Positions 1 through 6,898 of a stretch of 49,276 nucleotides of DNA are shown piece after piece. Position 1 is the first letter of the stretch. Each line of letters opens with the position of its first letter. Where the stretch lies: NCBI GenBank assembly GCA_014379585.1, contig JACMLN010000103.1, positions 1 to 49,276 on the forward strand, given 5' to 3'. The notes under the pieces are model-generated. The model was not told where the DNA came from. It saw only the letters and a list, made by a program, of their open reading frames with translations, and searched no databases. The position numbers and the translations under genes were made by a program. The stretch is from Gloeobacterales cyanobacterium ES-bin-313. Its GTDB lineage: Bacteria; Cyanobacteriota; Cyanobacteriia; Gloeobacterales; Gloeobacteraceae.

Positions 1-330
1 ATTTATAAGAATTATCTACAACTTTCAGCACTACGAATGGAAGGATAAGTCGTCATCAGCCGATTGGAAGGATGAACTGCCAATATATGGTTCAAGTCAC
101 ACAAAGCTTTGTCCAAGCAATTTCTCTCTCGCCTCATCGTTTGTAGAAATATGCGACAAACTCGGTTTCTGACTTCCGTGGTTGATGGGAGAACTTTGAC
201 TACAGGCAGTTGTGTTCACCGATCTCACATATCTCAGGCTCATCGGTGGATAGCATTGCCTTGCAGCTAAAGAACTGACCTGAAGGGGGTATTATTCATT
301 TTCGTGCCGCTCTCGTAGGGAGATGCTCAG
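1..330. other. left-edge non-coding stretch
   Basis: I see no convincing reading frame, RNA gene or repeat here. The last part presumably holds the promoter of the small secreted-protein gene that starts at 331. A purine-rich ribosome-binding stretch, gtagggagatgctcag, lies just before that ATG. Confidence 0.4.
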
Positions 331-609
331 ATGCGAAAATTGTTCATAGTTCTCCTGGCTGTCTTGCCTTTTATGGCAACAGCGGCGATGGGACTATCTA
401 CAGACCAGATCAAGCAGCAGATTATCGCGGAATCCCTCGCTAGTTATCCCGGAAACTGTCCCTGTCCGTACAACACGACAAGAAATGGTCGAAGTTGCGG
501 AGCCAGAAGTGCCTACAGCCGTCCAGGGGGCTACAGCCCGATCTGCTATCCCCAGGACGTGACGCAGGAGATGATCAAGGACTATCTCAGTAGAACAACT
601 AGCCGATGA
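331..609 (+). CDS. small secreted Cys-containing protein
   Basis: A 92-residue protein beginning with a clear signal peptide: MRK, then a hydrophobic stretch LFIVLLAVLPFMATAA, so the mature form would start near residue 20. The mature part carries four cysteines in the pattern CPCPYN...GRSCG...YSPICYP, which suggests two disulphides in an exported protein. It resembles a family of short conserved periplasmic proteins with a CPCPYN...SAYSRPGG core that I know only as uncharacterised. The stop codon overlaps the next start (ATGA at 606-609), so the two genes should be translationally coupled. A purine-rich stretch upstream supports the ATG. Function unknown. Confidence 0.75.
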   Translation: MRKLFIVLLAVLPFMATAAMGLSTDQIKQQIIAESLASYPGNCPCPYNTTRNGRSCGARSAYSRPGGYSPICYPQDVTQEMIKDYLSRTTSR

Positions 610-1025
610 TACGGTTACCTGAATCTGCGAATGACTTAGAGATTTTAGCAATAGTCTATGCATGGGCTGAAGCACTTTCGCAGGAAGACTATGCTCTTGT
701 CTACGAGATGACTTATCACCCAGCCGATGATCATATAGATAAGAATCTGATCCGCCAACTTATCGAAAACTATGGATCAATTGAGCCGATGGGTGATGGG
801 TCGAAGTTCAAAGTGACTGCACTTGATTCAGCCGTTGGGGATCTCAAACCGAGGCATGAAGTTACCCGATATGACCAATCAGACGAACCGAATTCCTTAA
901 TAATTGGTGACATTTGGTTTGACCTTCCCCTCAATGGTGCATGGAGTGATCTGACAGCCCTATTCGATATCGTGCTTCTAGAAGGAACTTTGGTGCTACA
1001 ACTCCACGATATTCACGTAATGTAG
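606..1025 (+). CDS. small acidic hypothetical protein
   Basis: A 139-residue acidic protein with no signal peptide or membrane segment. Its start ATG overlaps the stop of the secreted-protein gene by four bases, implying one operon. The N-terminal helix (LEILAIVYAWAEAL) is followed by mixed alpha/beta sequence. The C-terminal part (IGDIWFDLPLNG...DLTALFDIV...LQLHDIHVM) looks like the end of a compact domain of unknown function found in small bacterial proteins; I cannot name it with certainty. An immunity-like role for its secreted neighbour is possible but is only a guess from the gene order. Confidence 0.65.
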   Translation: MIRLPESANDLEILAIVYAWAEALSQEDYALVYEMTYHPADDHIDKNLIRQLIENYGSIEPMGDGSKFKVTALDSAVGDLKPRHEVTRYDQSDEPNSLIIGDIWFDLPLNGAWSDLTALFDIVLLEGTLVLQLHDIHVM

Positions 1026-1098
1026 TCACCTTTGTAGTTAAGGTCTAAAAACTGACAGTGGAACGCAAAAAGAGCAAAAGTCTTCAAACTTTATCAGC

Positions 1099-2562
1099 TT
1101 AATGCTCTGGTGGATGCAAAAGGGGTTCAAAAGCGGTGCTAATTTTCTGTGCTAAGTCAAGAAGTTTGCGGTCTTGCCAGCGTTGGCCAACTAACTGAAG
1201 ACCGATGGGCAGTCCAGTTTCAGTCTGGCCAAAGGGCAGGACTACTACTGGGTTGCCAGTGAGATTAAAAATGGAGGTATGTGCTGTGCCCCAAACCCAG
1301 TAGGGAAGAGGCTTTCCATCTACATCCAGACTGCCAAAGATACCGGGTTTGGGGTAGTGGTGAAAGGCTGGCCCGGATGTTACTGGACACAACCACGCAT
1401 CCCAGTGAGAGAGAAAATCCTCCATCTGTTGGATGAAGGCATCTCGCTGAGCAAGGGCTTTGAGATAATCTTGGACTCCATATCCCGCTCCACGAATCAC
1501 CCCCTGTACCATCGGTCCTACCCGTTCCAAGGGCAAGAGGCGACCCAAATTCGCAGTCAGGAAACGCATCCAACCTTTTTGAGACACGCTCATTTCACAG
1601 CTGCTAATTTCACCATAGGTTTGCCAAGCGTGCGAAAAGCTGAAGCTTGTGGGTGAAGCTGCTTCTACTTGGCAACCCTGTTCTTTGAGACGAAGGACAA
1701 CGCGCTTAAGGGCTTCGCGGGTTTCGGAAGAGATGGGTGTTTCATCAAAGTTGTTGGTAAAAGCTAAGCGGTAGTCTTTGAGAGGACGGTGGTTGAACAA
1801 TTCCTGGATTGCAGGAGGAACTTCCCAATGCAGCTGGTCAGCCCCTTCAAGCAGGGATAGGCACAGTTGGAGGTCTTCCACCGAGCGGGCAATCGGCCCT
1901 ATGGTGAGCATATTACGCAGGCGTCGCGGATGACCCAATTGTTCTCCTACAGTACGTGCTGCCGATACGCGATGCTCTGTCGGTTTGAACCCATAAACCC
2001 CACAAAAATGTGCCGGGATGCGTAGAGATCCGCCCAAATCACTCCCCAAATCCAAAGCTGAACATCCAGCTGCAACAGCAGCAGCCCCACCACCCGTACT
2101 CCCACCTGGAGTACGTTTGAGATCCCAGGGATTATTAGTGCGGCCAAAGAGCGGGTTGTAGGTTTGGATATCCTGTCCTAGAGCAGGGACATTAGTCTTC
2201 CCCAAAATGACAGCTCCTGCTTGCCGTAGCCGGGCTACTCCTGTGGCATCACGCTTGGGGTGATAGTCAGCTAGCGGGGGAAACCCGCAGGTTGTTCTCA
2301 AGCCTTCAGTCTCTAAGAGATCTTTGACTGTAATTGGTACACCATGTAGTGGCCCCACTACTTCTCCTCTTTTTAAGGCTGCATCTGCACTTTGAGCCTG
2401 TTTGCGTGCCCCGACTTCATCAAGAGTGACGATGGCATTGAGATGGGGGTTCTGACGGGAGATTTGCTCAAGGTAAGCTTCCAGAACTTCAACTGCTGAC
2501 AACTCGCCTTGGCGGATCATCAGCGCGAGTTTGTGGGCTGGAGTAAAAACTAGGTCAGACAT
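1099..2562 (-). CDS. amidase (amidase signature family)
   Basis: A member of the amidase signature family, which hydrolyses carboxylic amides. Numbered from the longest frame (start 2589), the Ser-cisSer-Lys triad is K89 in GVPITVKDLL, S164 in the Gly-rich PGGSTGGG and S188 in DLGGSLRIPA. The Gly/Ser-rich signature spans about residues 160-205. About 490 residues is normal for the family. I prefer the ATG at 2562 (MSDLVF...) because the first nine residues of the longer frame look like leader sequence; neither start has a strong ribosome-binding site. The product could be a general amidase or a relative such as a 6-aminohexanoate-cyclic-dimer-type hydrolase; the substrate cannot be read from sequence. 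It is alone on its strand here. Confidence 0.92.
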   Translation of the reverse strand: MSDLVFTPAHKLALMIRQGELSAVEVLEAYLEQISRQNPHLNAIVTLDEVGARKQAQSADAALKRGEVVGPLHGVPITVKDLLETEGLRTTCGFPPLADYHPKRDATGVARLRQAGAVILGKTNVPALGQDIQTYNPLFGRTNNPWDLKRTPGGSTGGGAAAVAAGCSALDLGSDLGGSLRIPAHFCGVYGFKPTEHRVSAARTVGEQLGHPRRLRNMLTIGPIARSVEDLQLCLSLLEGADQLHWEVPPAIQELFNHRPLKDYRLAFTNNFDETPISSETREALKRVVLRLKEQGCQVEAASPTSFSFSHAWQTYGEISSCEMSVSQKGWMRFLTANLGRLLPLERVGPMVQGVIRGAGYGVQDYLKALAQRDAFIQQMEDFLSHWDAWLCPVTSGPAFHHYPKPGIFGSLDVDGKPLPYWVWGTAHTSIFNLTGNPVVVLPFGQTETGLPIGLQLVGQRWQDRKLLDLAQKISTAFEPLLHPPEH

Positions 2563-2589
2563 CAAGTGACACTCAATTCTGTAAGTCAT

Positions 2590-3260
2590 GCTAGCAGGCG
2601 CACTAAGGGCAAGTAGGGTCCGACTTAATAGCTTGGATTTTCCTTACCGCGTTAATCGAGTTGAGTGGATGCCAAAATCAAACATCCTCAAGGTGCGGTT
2701 TCCGGCTTCTTCCAACCTGGTGGTAGCTTTCTCATGAGCACCCAGGTTGTCTCAGGATCGAATCGATTACCCCTGCGCATGTCGTGGCCAATGAAGTAAG
2801 AGAGTGAGCCTTGCTGAATATAGCGACCCTTCAGTTGAAGGAGTTGAGTTTGGGTTTGTTGACCACCCAAGGAAAAACTGAACCCTCCAGTGCTGAGGAC
2901 TTTGTTCTGGCTTCAAAATTTTCTCAAACATTCTAACTCAATGTGATTACCTCAGACACTAATTTTCAGCCAACTGCAACCCAGTGGCAAACAGATAAAA
3001 TGCAGTTGCTCCTGCGAGTAGCTTAGGCTGCGCCTTGCGGTGATACAGTTTGTTTCGCGATCGCTACGAGAATAACAGACCAATCGTTGCGATGCAGTTC
3101 GTGTCCTGTTCCGGGCAATGGTAGTAATACATCTCTGCATGCCAAACTATAGGCATAGGGTTAAAACACAATCTTCTGTGCCATGAATAATCAAAGTTGG
3201 GACAGCGATTTCCTGGAGACAGTTACACCATTTTCTCCACCTTGAAGAAGCTCACAGGAC
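2590..3260. other. gene-poor stretch with a possible gene fragment
   Basis: No intact gene is convincing here. On the minus strand around 2688-2930 an open frame reads FSLGGQQTQTQLLQLKG, later FIGHDMRRGNRF and MRKLPPGW. This looks like protein sequence rather than noise, but it has no ATG start and no family I recognise, so it may be the 3' remnant of a lost gene. A HIP1 octamer GCGATCGC lies at 3057-3064. The base composition becomes GC-rich at about 3260, where the next gene ends. Confidence 0.35.
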
Positions 3261-3267
3261 AGCATCA

Positions 3268-4137
3268 TCAGTGCTCTTTGCAAAACATGCGAACCGCTTC
3301 GGCGACCGCTTGCGGGTTGTCCTCGTGGACGAGGTGCGACGCGCTCGGGATGCATACGTCCTTGGCACCCGGGATCAGCGCGGCGAGGCGCTGGTTGATA
3401 CGCCGCTGAAAGCCGGGGGTGTCGCTGCCGCGGAGGAGCTGCGTCGGGGTATTGATCGCAGCAGCGTCCGCCGCAGTGAAGACCGGAAGTCCGGCACCGA
3501 GCAAAGACGCGCGATGCGCTTTCGCATTGTCCATCATCTGTTGCTTTCGCGCGGAGGAGACCTTCGCGTACGCGGCATCACCGAGGACGCCACGCGCGAA
3601 GAAATCGATCGCGGCACCGTCGTTGCCCTCCTGGAACGCCTTCGTCGCCGGACCGATCCCACTGGCACCGAACTTGAGGAGCGCTACGAGTGCGCCGGGT
3701 GAAGAGAACAGGAGTTTGAAGATCTCGTCTGGCTTCGGCGGCAGCGCCTGCAAGAACATGGAGACGACCGGCGGCTCTTCGAGTGTGAGCGTTCGCACGA
3801 GGTCGGGCCGTTGCTGCGCGGCGAGCAAGCACACGAACGCGCCGGAAGAGTTGCCGACGAGATGCACTTTCCCGAGGCGAAGCTTATCGATGAGCGCCAC
3901 CAAGTCTTCGACGTGCGGCGCGAGCGCGTCACCGACCCCGTCGTCGGCAGGACGGTTCGGATGGGCGAACCGACGGCTGTAGTTGATGACGCGAAAATGT
4001 TCGGCGACTAGAGGTTCGAACGGCGCCCACGAGCGCAGGTCGCTGATGTTCGCGTGCACGAGCACCATCGGGTCGCCGCGACCGCTCTCTCGGTATGCGA
4101 ATGACACACCACCAATGTCAATCTCTTGCTTATTCAT
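3268..4137 (-). CDS. alpha/beta-hydrolase fold protein
   Basis: A 289-residue alpha/beta hydrolase. The oxyanion-hole region is VLVHAN (about residues 25-30), the nucleophile elbow is GNSSG with S97 as the likely nucleophile, and a late His in PSASHLVHEDNP is the likely catalytic base. The start at 4137 (MNKQEIDIGG) fits where family similarity begins; a GTG at 4182 would add 15 residues. A TATAAT hexamer sits at 4149-4144, so the transcript could be nearly leaderless. The gene is visibly richer in GC than its neighbours, and its antisense strand also stays open, as expected for GC-rich coding DNA. Recent transfer from a high-GC bacterium is my inference. Substrate unknown. Confidence 0.85.
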   Translation of the reverse strand: MNKQEIDIGGVSFAYRESGRGDPMVLVHANISDLRSWAPFEPLVAEHFRVINYSRRFAHPNRPADDGVGDALAPHVEDLVALIDKLRLGKVHLVGNSSGAFVCLLAAQQRPDLVRTLTLEEPPVVSMFLQALPPKPDEIFKLLFSSPGALVALLKFGASGIGPATKAFQEGNDGAAIDFFARGVLGDAAYAKVSSARKQQMMDNAKAHRASLLGAGLPVFTAADAAAINTPTQLLRGSDTPGFQRRINQRLAALIPGAKDVCIPSASHLVHEDNPQAVAEAVRMFCKEH

Positions 4138-4227
4138 AGGAGCATTATACCGAGCTAGGAACTTCGTCTTGTGTGCAGTCACGTGCGCGGCGGTGCGGTT
4201 GGTGACGCCTAAAGGCTCAAATCAGCG

Positions 4228-4548
4228 TTGGCAGACAACCTCAGCAATCCAGTAGCAGCTTTCTACCATCCGCTGAATTTGAATTGTGAGACCGCCCCAA
4301 ATGATTGGATCTCAACGGTCTTACTTTTACTTAGCGATGCCGACCGGGAACTGACCAATGCCCTGCGCCTGCCAGCGTTCACGGTGGGCAAGCAGGTACT
4401 GCTCAAGCGGCTGGGATGGATTGCTATGGATGGCAAGATCATCAAAACCTTTTACCCTGTGTTCCCACCGGATCGCCATGCCCAGGAAATGCTTACCTGG
4501 CTGGCAGATCAGAATATTCAAGGCGTTGGAAGGAGCCGTGCAGTCTGA
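4228..4548 (+). CDS. hypothetical protein, possibly a fragment
   Basis: A 106-residue open frame starting at an ATG. The sequence has plausible protein composition (DADRELTNALRLP, GWIAMDGKIIKTFYPV, HAQEMLTWLADQNI) but no domain I recognise. The last few residues (GVGRSRAV) run into a region of degenerate tandem repeats, so the C-terminus may be lost. It lies between a GC-rich imported gene and the arsenic operon. It could be the remnant of a larger gene. Confidence 0.35.
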   Translation: MADNLSNPVAAFYHPLNLNCETAPNDWISTVLLLLSDADRELTNALRLPAFTVGKQVLLKRLGWIAMDGKIIKTFYPVFPPDRHAQEMLTWLADQNIQGVGRSRAV

Positions 4549-4610
4549 ACTTCTCCCCTGCGGATCGATCCTTTGGTGCCCCTTGTTCTTTTCCGAAGTG
4601 GGTATTAAAG

Positions 4611-4720
4611 AAAATGGCAGTGCTGTGTCTTCTCTTAGAGCGATTTCAGGAAATGGCCGCGCTGTATTTCCGCTTTTGTAAAATAAGAGGATATGGCAGT
4701 GTTGGGTTTTCTGACACTTG
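4611..4720. repeat. three degenerate tandem units of about 39 bp
   Basis: Three successive units start near 4611, 4651 and 4691. Each contains an ATGGC(A/C)G(T/C)G(C/T)TG core followed by a T-rich segment; the ATGG cores are at 4614, 4653 and 4693, giving periods of 39 and 40 bases. The repeat lies just downstream of the 3' end of the minus-strand arsenic operon. Function unknown. Confidence 0.4.
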
Positions 4721-4722
4721 CT

Positions 4723-5376
4723 CTACTCGTCTGTAAACCATACAAATAGGGCCGTTGCTACTAGTGCTCCAAGCAATTGAGCCACGATAAAGGCTGCTAT
4801 ATCTACTGGGCGGATGCCAGCAAAGGTATTACTCAGAGCCCGCGCGACTGTGACTGCTGGATTGGCAAACGAAGTTGAAGAGGTGAACCAGTAGGCAGCC
4901 GTGATGATGGCAGCAACGGCGTAGGGGGTAGTTTGTGGGTGGTATCGCGAACAGCTCCAGATCACGATCAGGAGTGAAAAGGTAGCGGTGAATTCTCCAA
5001 CCCACTGCCCAATACCAGAGCGCATATGGGTTGAAACCTGGATGACAGGTAGGCCAAACATAATATGAGCCAACCAGACTCCAAGCACAGCACCCAGAAA
5101 TTGCGCCAACACATACCCCGGCACTTCTGCCCAGGGCAGGACTTTACGAGTCGCAAGGGCGAGGGTTACAGCCGGATTGAGATGCGCCCCCGAGATCGGT
5201 GCGAAGGTAAGAATTAGTGCCACAAGTCCCGCTGCTGTTGCCAGGGTATTGGCCAGCAGTGCAACAGCGATATTCCCGCCCGCTAGCTGTTCAGCCATCA
5301 CACCAGAACCAACGACTATGGCGAGGAGCAAGGCTGTACCGATCCCTTCGGCCACAAGCCGCCGAGCACTGTTCAC
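4723..5376 (-). CDS. aqpS: aquaporin-family channel, AqpS-like (arsenite)
   Basis: A 217-residue MIP-family membrane channel with about six transmembrane segments. Both NPA boxes are visible: HLNPAVT (N67) and FANPAVT (N172). The Arg that normally follows the second NPA, part of the selectivity filter, is Val here; this suggests a wider or altered pore. In arsenic operons such a channel (AqpS type) lets arsenite leave the cell down its gradient after arsenate has been reduced by ArsC, replacing an energy-driven pump. The start is GTG at 5376, overlapping the arsC stop (GTGA), so it is translationally coupled as the last gene of arsR-arsI-arsC-aqpS. Family assignment is firm; arsenite as substrate follows from context. 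Confidence 0.9.
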   Translation of the reverse strand: MNSARRLVAEGIGTALLLAIVVGSGVMAEQLAGGNIAVALLANTLATAAGLVALILTFAPISGAHLNPAVTLALATRKVLPWAEVPGYVLAQFLGAVLGVWLAHIMFGLPVIQVSTHMRSGIGQWVGEFTATFSLLIVIWSCSRYHPQTTPYAVAAIITAAYWFTSSTSFANPAVTVARALSNTFAGIRPVDIAAFIVAQLLGALVATALFVWFTDE

Positions 5377-5798
5377 GGCGAAATCCGGTTGCCCTGGTCA
5401 TCGACTACACGTTCGCCATCTTCTTTGGTGAATGGGCCGTGCTGCGGTCTAAGAAGAATCTCCAGGACAGTCTCGGAGGGTCGGCAGAGTTTCACCCCTT
5501 TGGAGGTAACGACAATCGGTCGGTTGATGAGGATGGGGTGGGCGATCATCGCGTCGATCAACTGGTCATCCGTCAAGGCGGGATCGTCCAAATGCAGCTC
5601 GTCGTAAGGTGTTCCCTTGCGCCGCAGCAGATCGCGCACAGGCATGTTCATCCGGGCAATCAGGCTGACTAGTTCATCGCGAGAGGGTGGAGTTTTCAGA
5701 TACTCGATAATATGCGGCTCTTCCCCGCTATTGCGGATCAGACCAAGGACGTTGCGCGACGTACCACAGGCGGGATTATGGTAAATGGAAATCGTCAT
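5373..5798 (-). CDS. arsC: arsenate reductase, glutaredoxin-dependent type
   Basis: A 141-residue protein, the usual length of the E. coli plasmid R773-type ArsC. The N-terminus MTISIYHNPACGTSRN contains the catalytic Cys at position 11 in the HNPxCGTSRN motif. Family members reduce As(V) to As(III) in the cytoplasm with glutaredoxin and glutathione. The conserved NRPIVV segment follows further on. The start at 5798 is set by the motif and by an upstream AAGGGTGG. It overlaps the arsI stop by four bases (ATGA) and its own stop overlaps the aqpS start, so the operon is tightly coupled. The longer frame to 5864 only reads back into arsI. Confidence 0.95.
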   Translation of the reverse strand: MTISIYHNPACGTSRNVLGLIRNSGEEPHIIEYLKTPPSRDELVSLIARMNMPVRDLLRRKGTPYDELHLDDPALTDDQLIDAMIAHPILINRPIVVTSKGVKLCRPSETVLEILLRPQHGPFTKEDGERVVDDQGNRISP

Positions 5799-6277
5799 GA
5801 AACCACCCTTGGGGCGCAACAGGCAGCATCGGCAGGTGTTGCTTCCACTTTGGGAGAACAGCAAGCCTTAGATGGCGTAGAGATCGATGTGTGGTCAATG
5901 TCTTCGCCGTAGACCGTGCTCTCACCTGATGTGAGAAAGACTTCCCAGGATAGACCTTGGGGATCTGCTATCCATGATTTCTCAGACTTCGCGTAGCAAC
6001 AGGTTGTCAAGCCTTCCTCAAGTACGGGCCGAGCCGCTTTTTCAAGCCGTCCGTAGACTTCCTGTAACTCGTCTGGGGATTCAACCTGGATACCAAGATG
6101 ATCGAGGCCAGTTTTACTGCTTCGAGTCGAAATTGCAAAGTTGACCCGTGGTTCTTCTATCATCCATTTCGCGTAGTCAGATTTATTGACCGTTGGTTCG
6201 GCAGCAAACAGAGCACTGTAAAACTTGACTGAATGGGCGAGATCGTCAACAGCGATGTGCAGATGTAAGCGTTTCAT
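5795..6277 (-). CDS. arsI: ArsI/CadI-family C-As lyase
   Basis: A 160-residue vicinal-oxygen-chelate (glyoxalase-fold) protein. It begins MKRLHLHIAVDDL, has LDHLGIQVE (H60) and ends its core with WEVF (E112), positions expected for metal ligands. The adjacent pair C93-C94 in TTCCYAKSEKSW matches the trivalent-organoarsenical-binding pair of ArsI, a non-haem iron dioxygenase that breaks the carbon-arsenic bond of methylarsenite. Two more vicinal pairs follow in a tail (C139-C140 and C153-C154), which is notable. The start at 6277 has a good AAGGAAA site. It overlaps the end of arsR by about 32 bases and the arsC start by four. A cadmium-binding CadI role is the alternative. Confidence 0.9.
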   Translation of the reverse strand: MKRLHLHIAVDDLAHSVKFYSALFAAEPTVNKSDYAKWMIEEPRVNFAISTRSSKTGLDHLGIQVESPDELQEVYGRLEKAARPVLEEGLTTCCYAKSEKSWIADPQGLSWEVFLTSGESTVYGEDIDHTSISTPSKACCSPKVEATPADAACCAPRVVS

Positions 6278-6620
6278 GGCAGTTTCCTTGGCTAACAGTA
6301 TTGGGACCACAAATATCGATGCCACAAGCAGCGGTGTTGCCTTGACAACAGTTTTCACTCAAGTAGCTCATCAGAGCATTCATGGTGGCGTAGGTGGCTG
6401 AATAGATCAGCGAGCGGCTTTCTCGGCGATATTGCACAAGCTTCGCCTGCCTGAGTTGGTTCAGGTGAAATGAAAGGGTTGCTGCTGGTAGTCCAAGCCG
6501 CTCCCCAATTTGACCAGCCGGAATGCCTTCAGGCCCGGCCTGAACCAACAACCTAAAGATATCAAGGCGAGACTCTTGGGCAAGCGCAGCAAGCGCGGTG
6601 ATTGCAACCAGTTTTTCCAT
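6246..6620 (-). CDS. arsR: ArsR-family metalloregulator
   Basis: A 124-residue ArsR/SmtB winged-helix repressor. The HTH lies at about residues 36-60 (QIGERLGLPAATLSFHLNQL) and the beta wing follows (LVQYRRESRSLIYS). Arsenite sensing probably uses the C-terminal cysteines in ENCCQGNTAAC (C91, C92, C99, with C104 nearby), the arrangement known from Acidithiobacillus-type ArsR, rather than a CxC motif in the recognition helix. It is the first gene of the arsenic operon and its 3' end overlaps arsI. A perfect palindrome covers its start codon, so it should repress its own operon until As(III) binds. Confidence 0.94.
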   Translation of the reverse strand: MEKLVAITALAALAQESRLDIFRLLVQAGPEGIPAGQIGERLGLPAATLSFHLNQLRQAKLVQYRRESRSLIYSATYATMNALMSYLSENCCQGNTAACGIDICGPNTVSQGNCHETLTSAHRC

Positions 6621-6654
6621 ATTTCCAATATATTGGAAATATGCGCCTTGTCAA
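6618..6654 (-). promoter_or_regulatory. ars promoter with ArsR operator palindrome
   Basis: A perfect 26-bp palindrome spans 6618-6643, centred on AATATATT with TTTCC/GGAAA arms; its end overlaps the arsR ATG. On the minus strand a consensus -35 box TTGACA lies at 6654-6649 and a -10-like TATATT at 6632-6627, 16 bases apart. Transcription would then begin at about the arsR start codon, giving a leaderless message, and ArsR bound to the palindrome would block RNA polymerase directly. The palindrome and boxes are seen; their use is inferred. Confidence 0.7.
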
Positions 6655-6898
6655 ACGGAAGCTAGCAGTAAGCGCACAGAAAACTGGGTTGAGCATTGGA
6701 CGAAGCCTGGCGCGAGTTTATTGGAACGATACAAATGCTTACTAGCCAAATCCGGCTCATGTCCGGCAAGGGGTGAGTTTCGTAACACGGCTGAAACCCT
6801 GTGAAATCAAGGTTTCTCATTTTGCATAAGTCTGTTTCATAATGTAACCAGCAAAATTGGCTATGCGTGGGCTTTGACCAAAGTCATCAACGCTGGCT

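Noticed and set aside
3419-3982. 187-aa plus-strand reading frame
   Set aside because: It is antisense to the hydrolase in a GC-rich segment where all frames tend to stay open; its sequence is Ser/Arg-rich noise.
4130-4170. resemblance of the TATAAT region upstream of the hydrolase to a strong synthetic-type promoter
   Set aside because: Only the -10 part agrees; no matching -35 box, so no claim of engineering or a strong promoter is justified.
6598-6804. 68-aa plus-strand reading frame
   Set aside because: It crosses the ars operator on the wrong strand and lacks protein-like composition.
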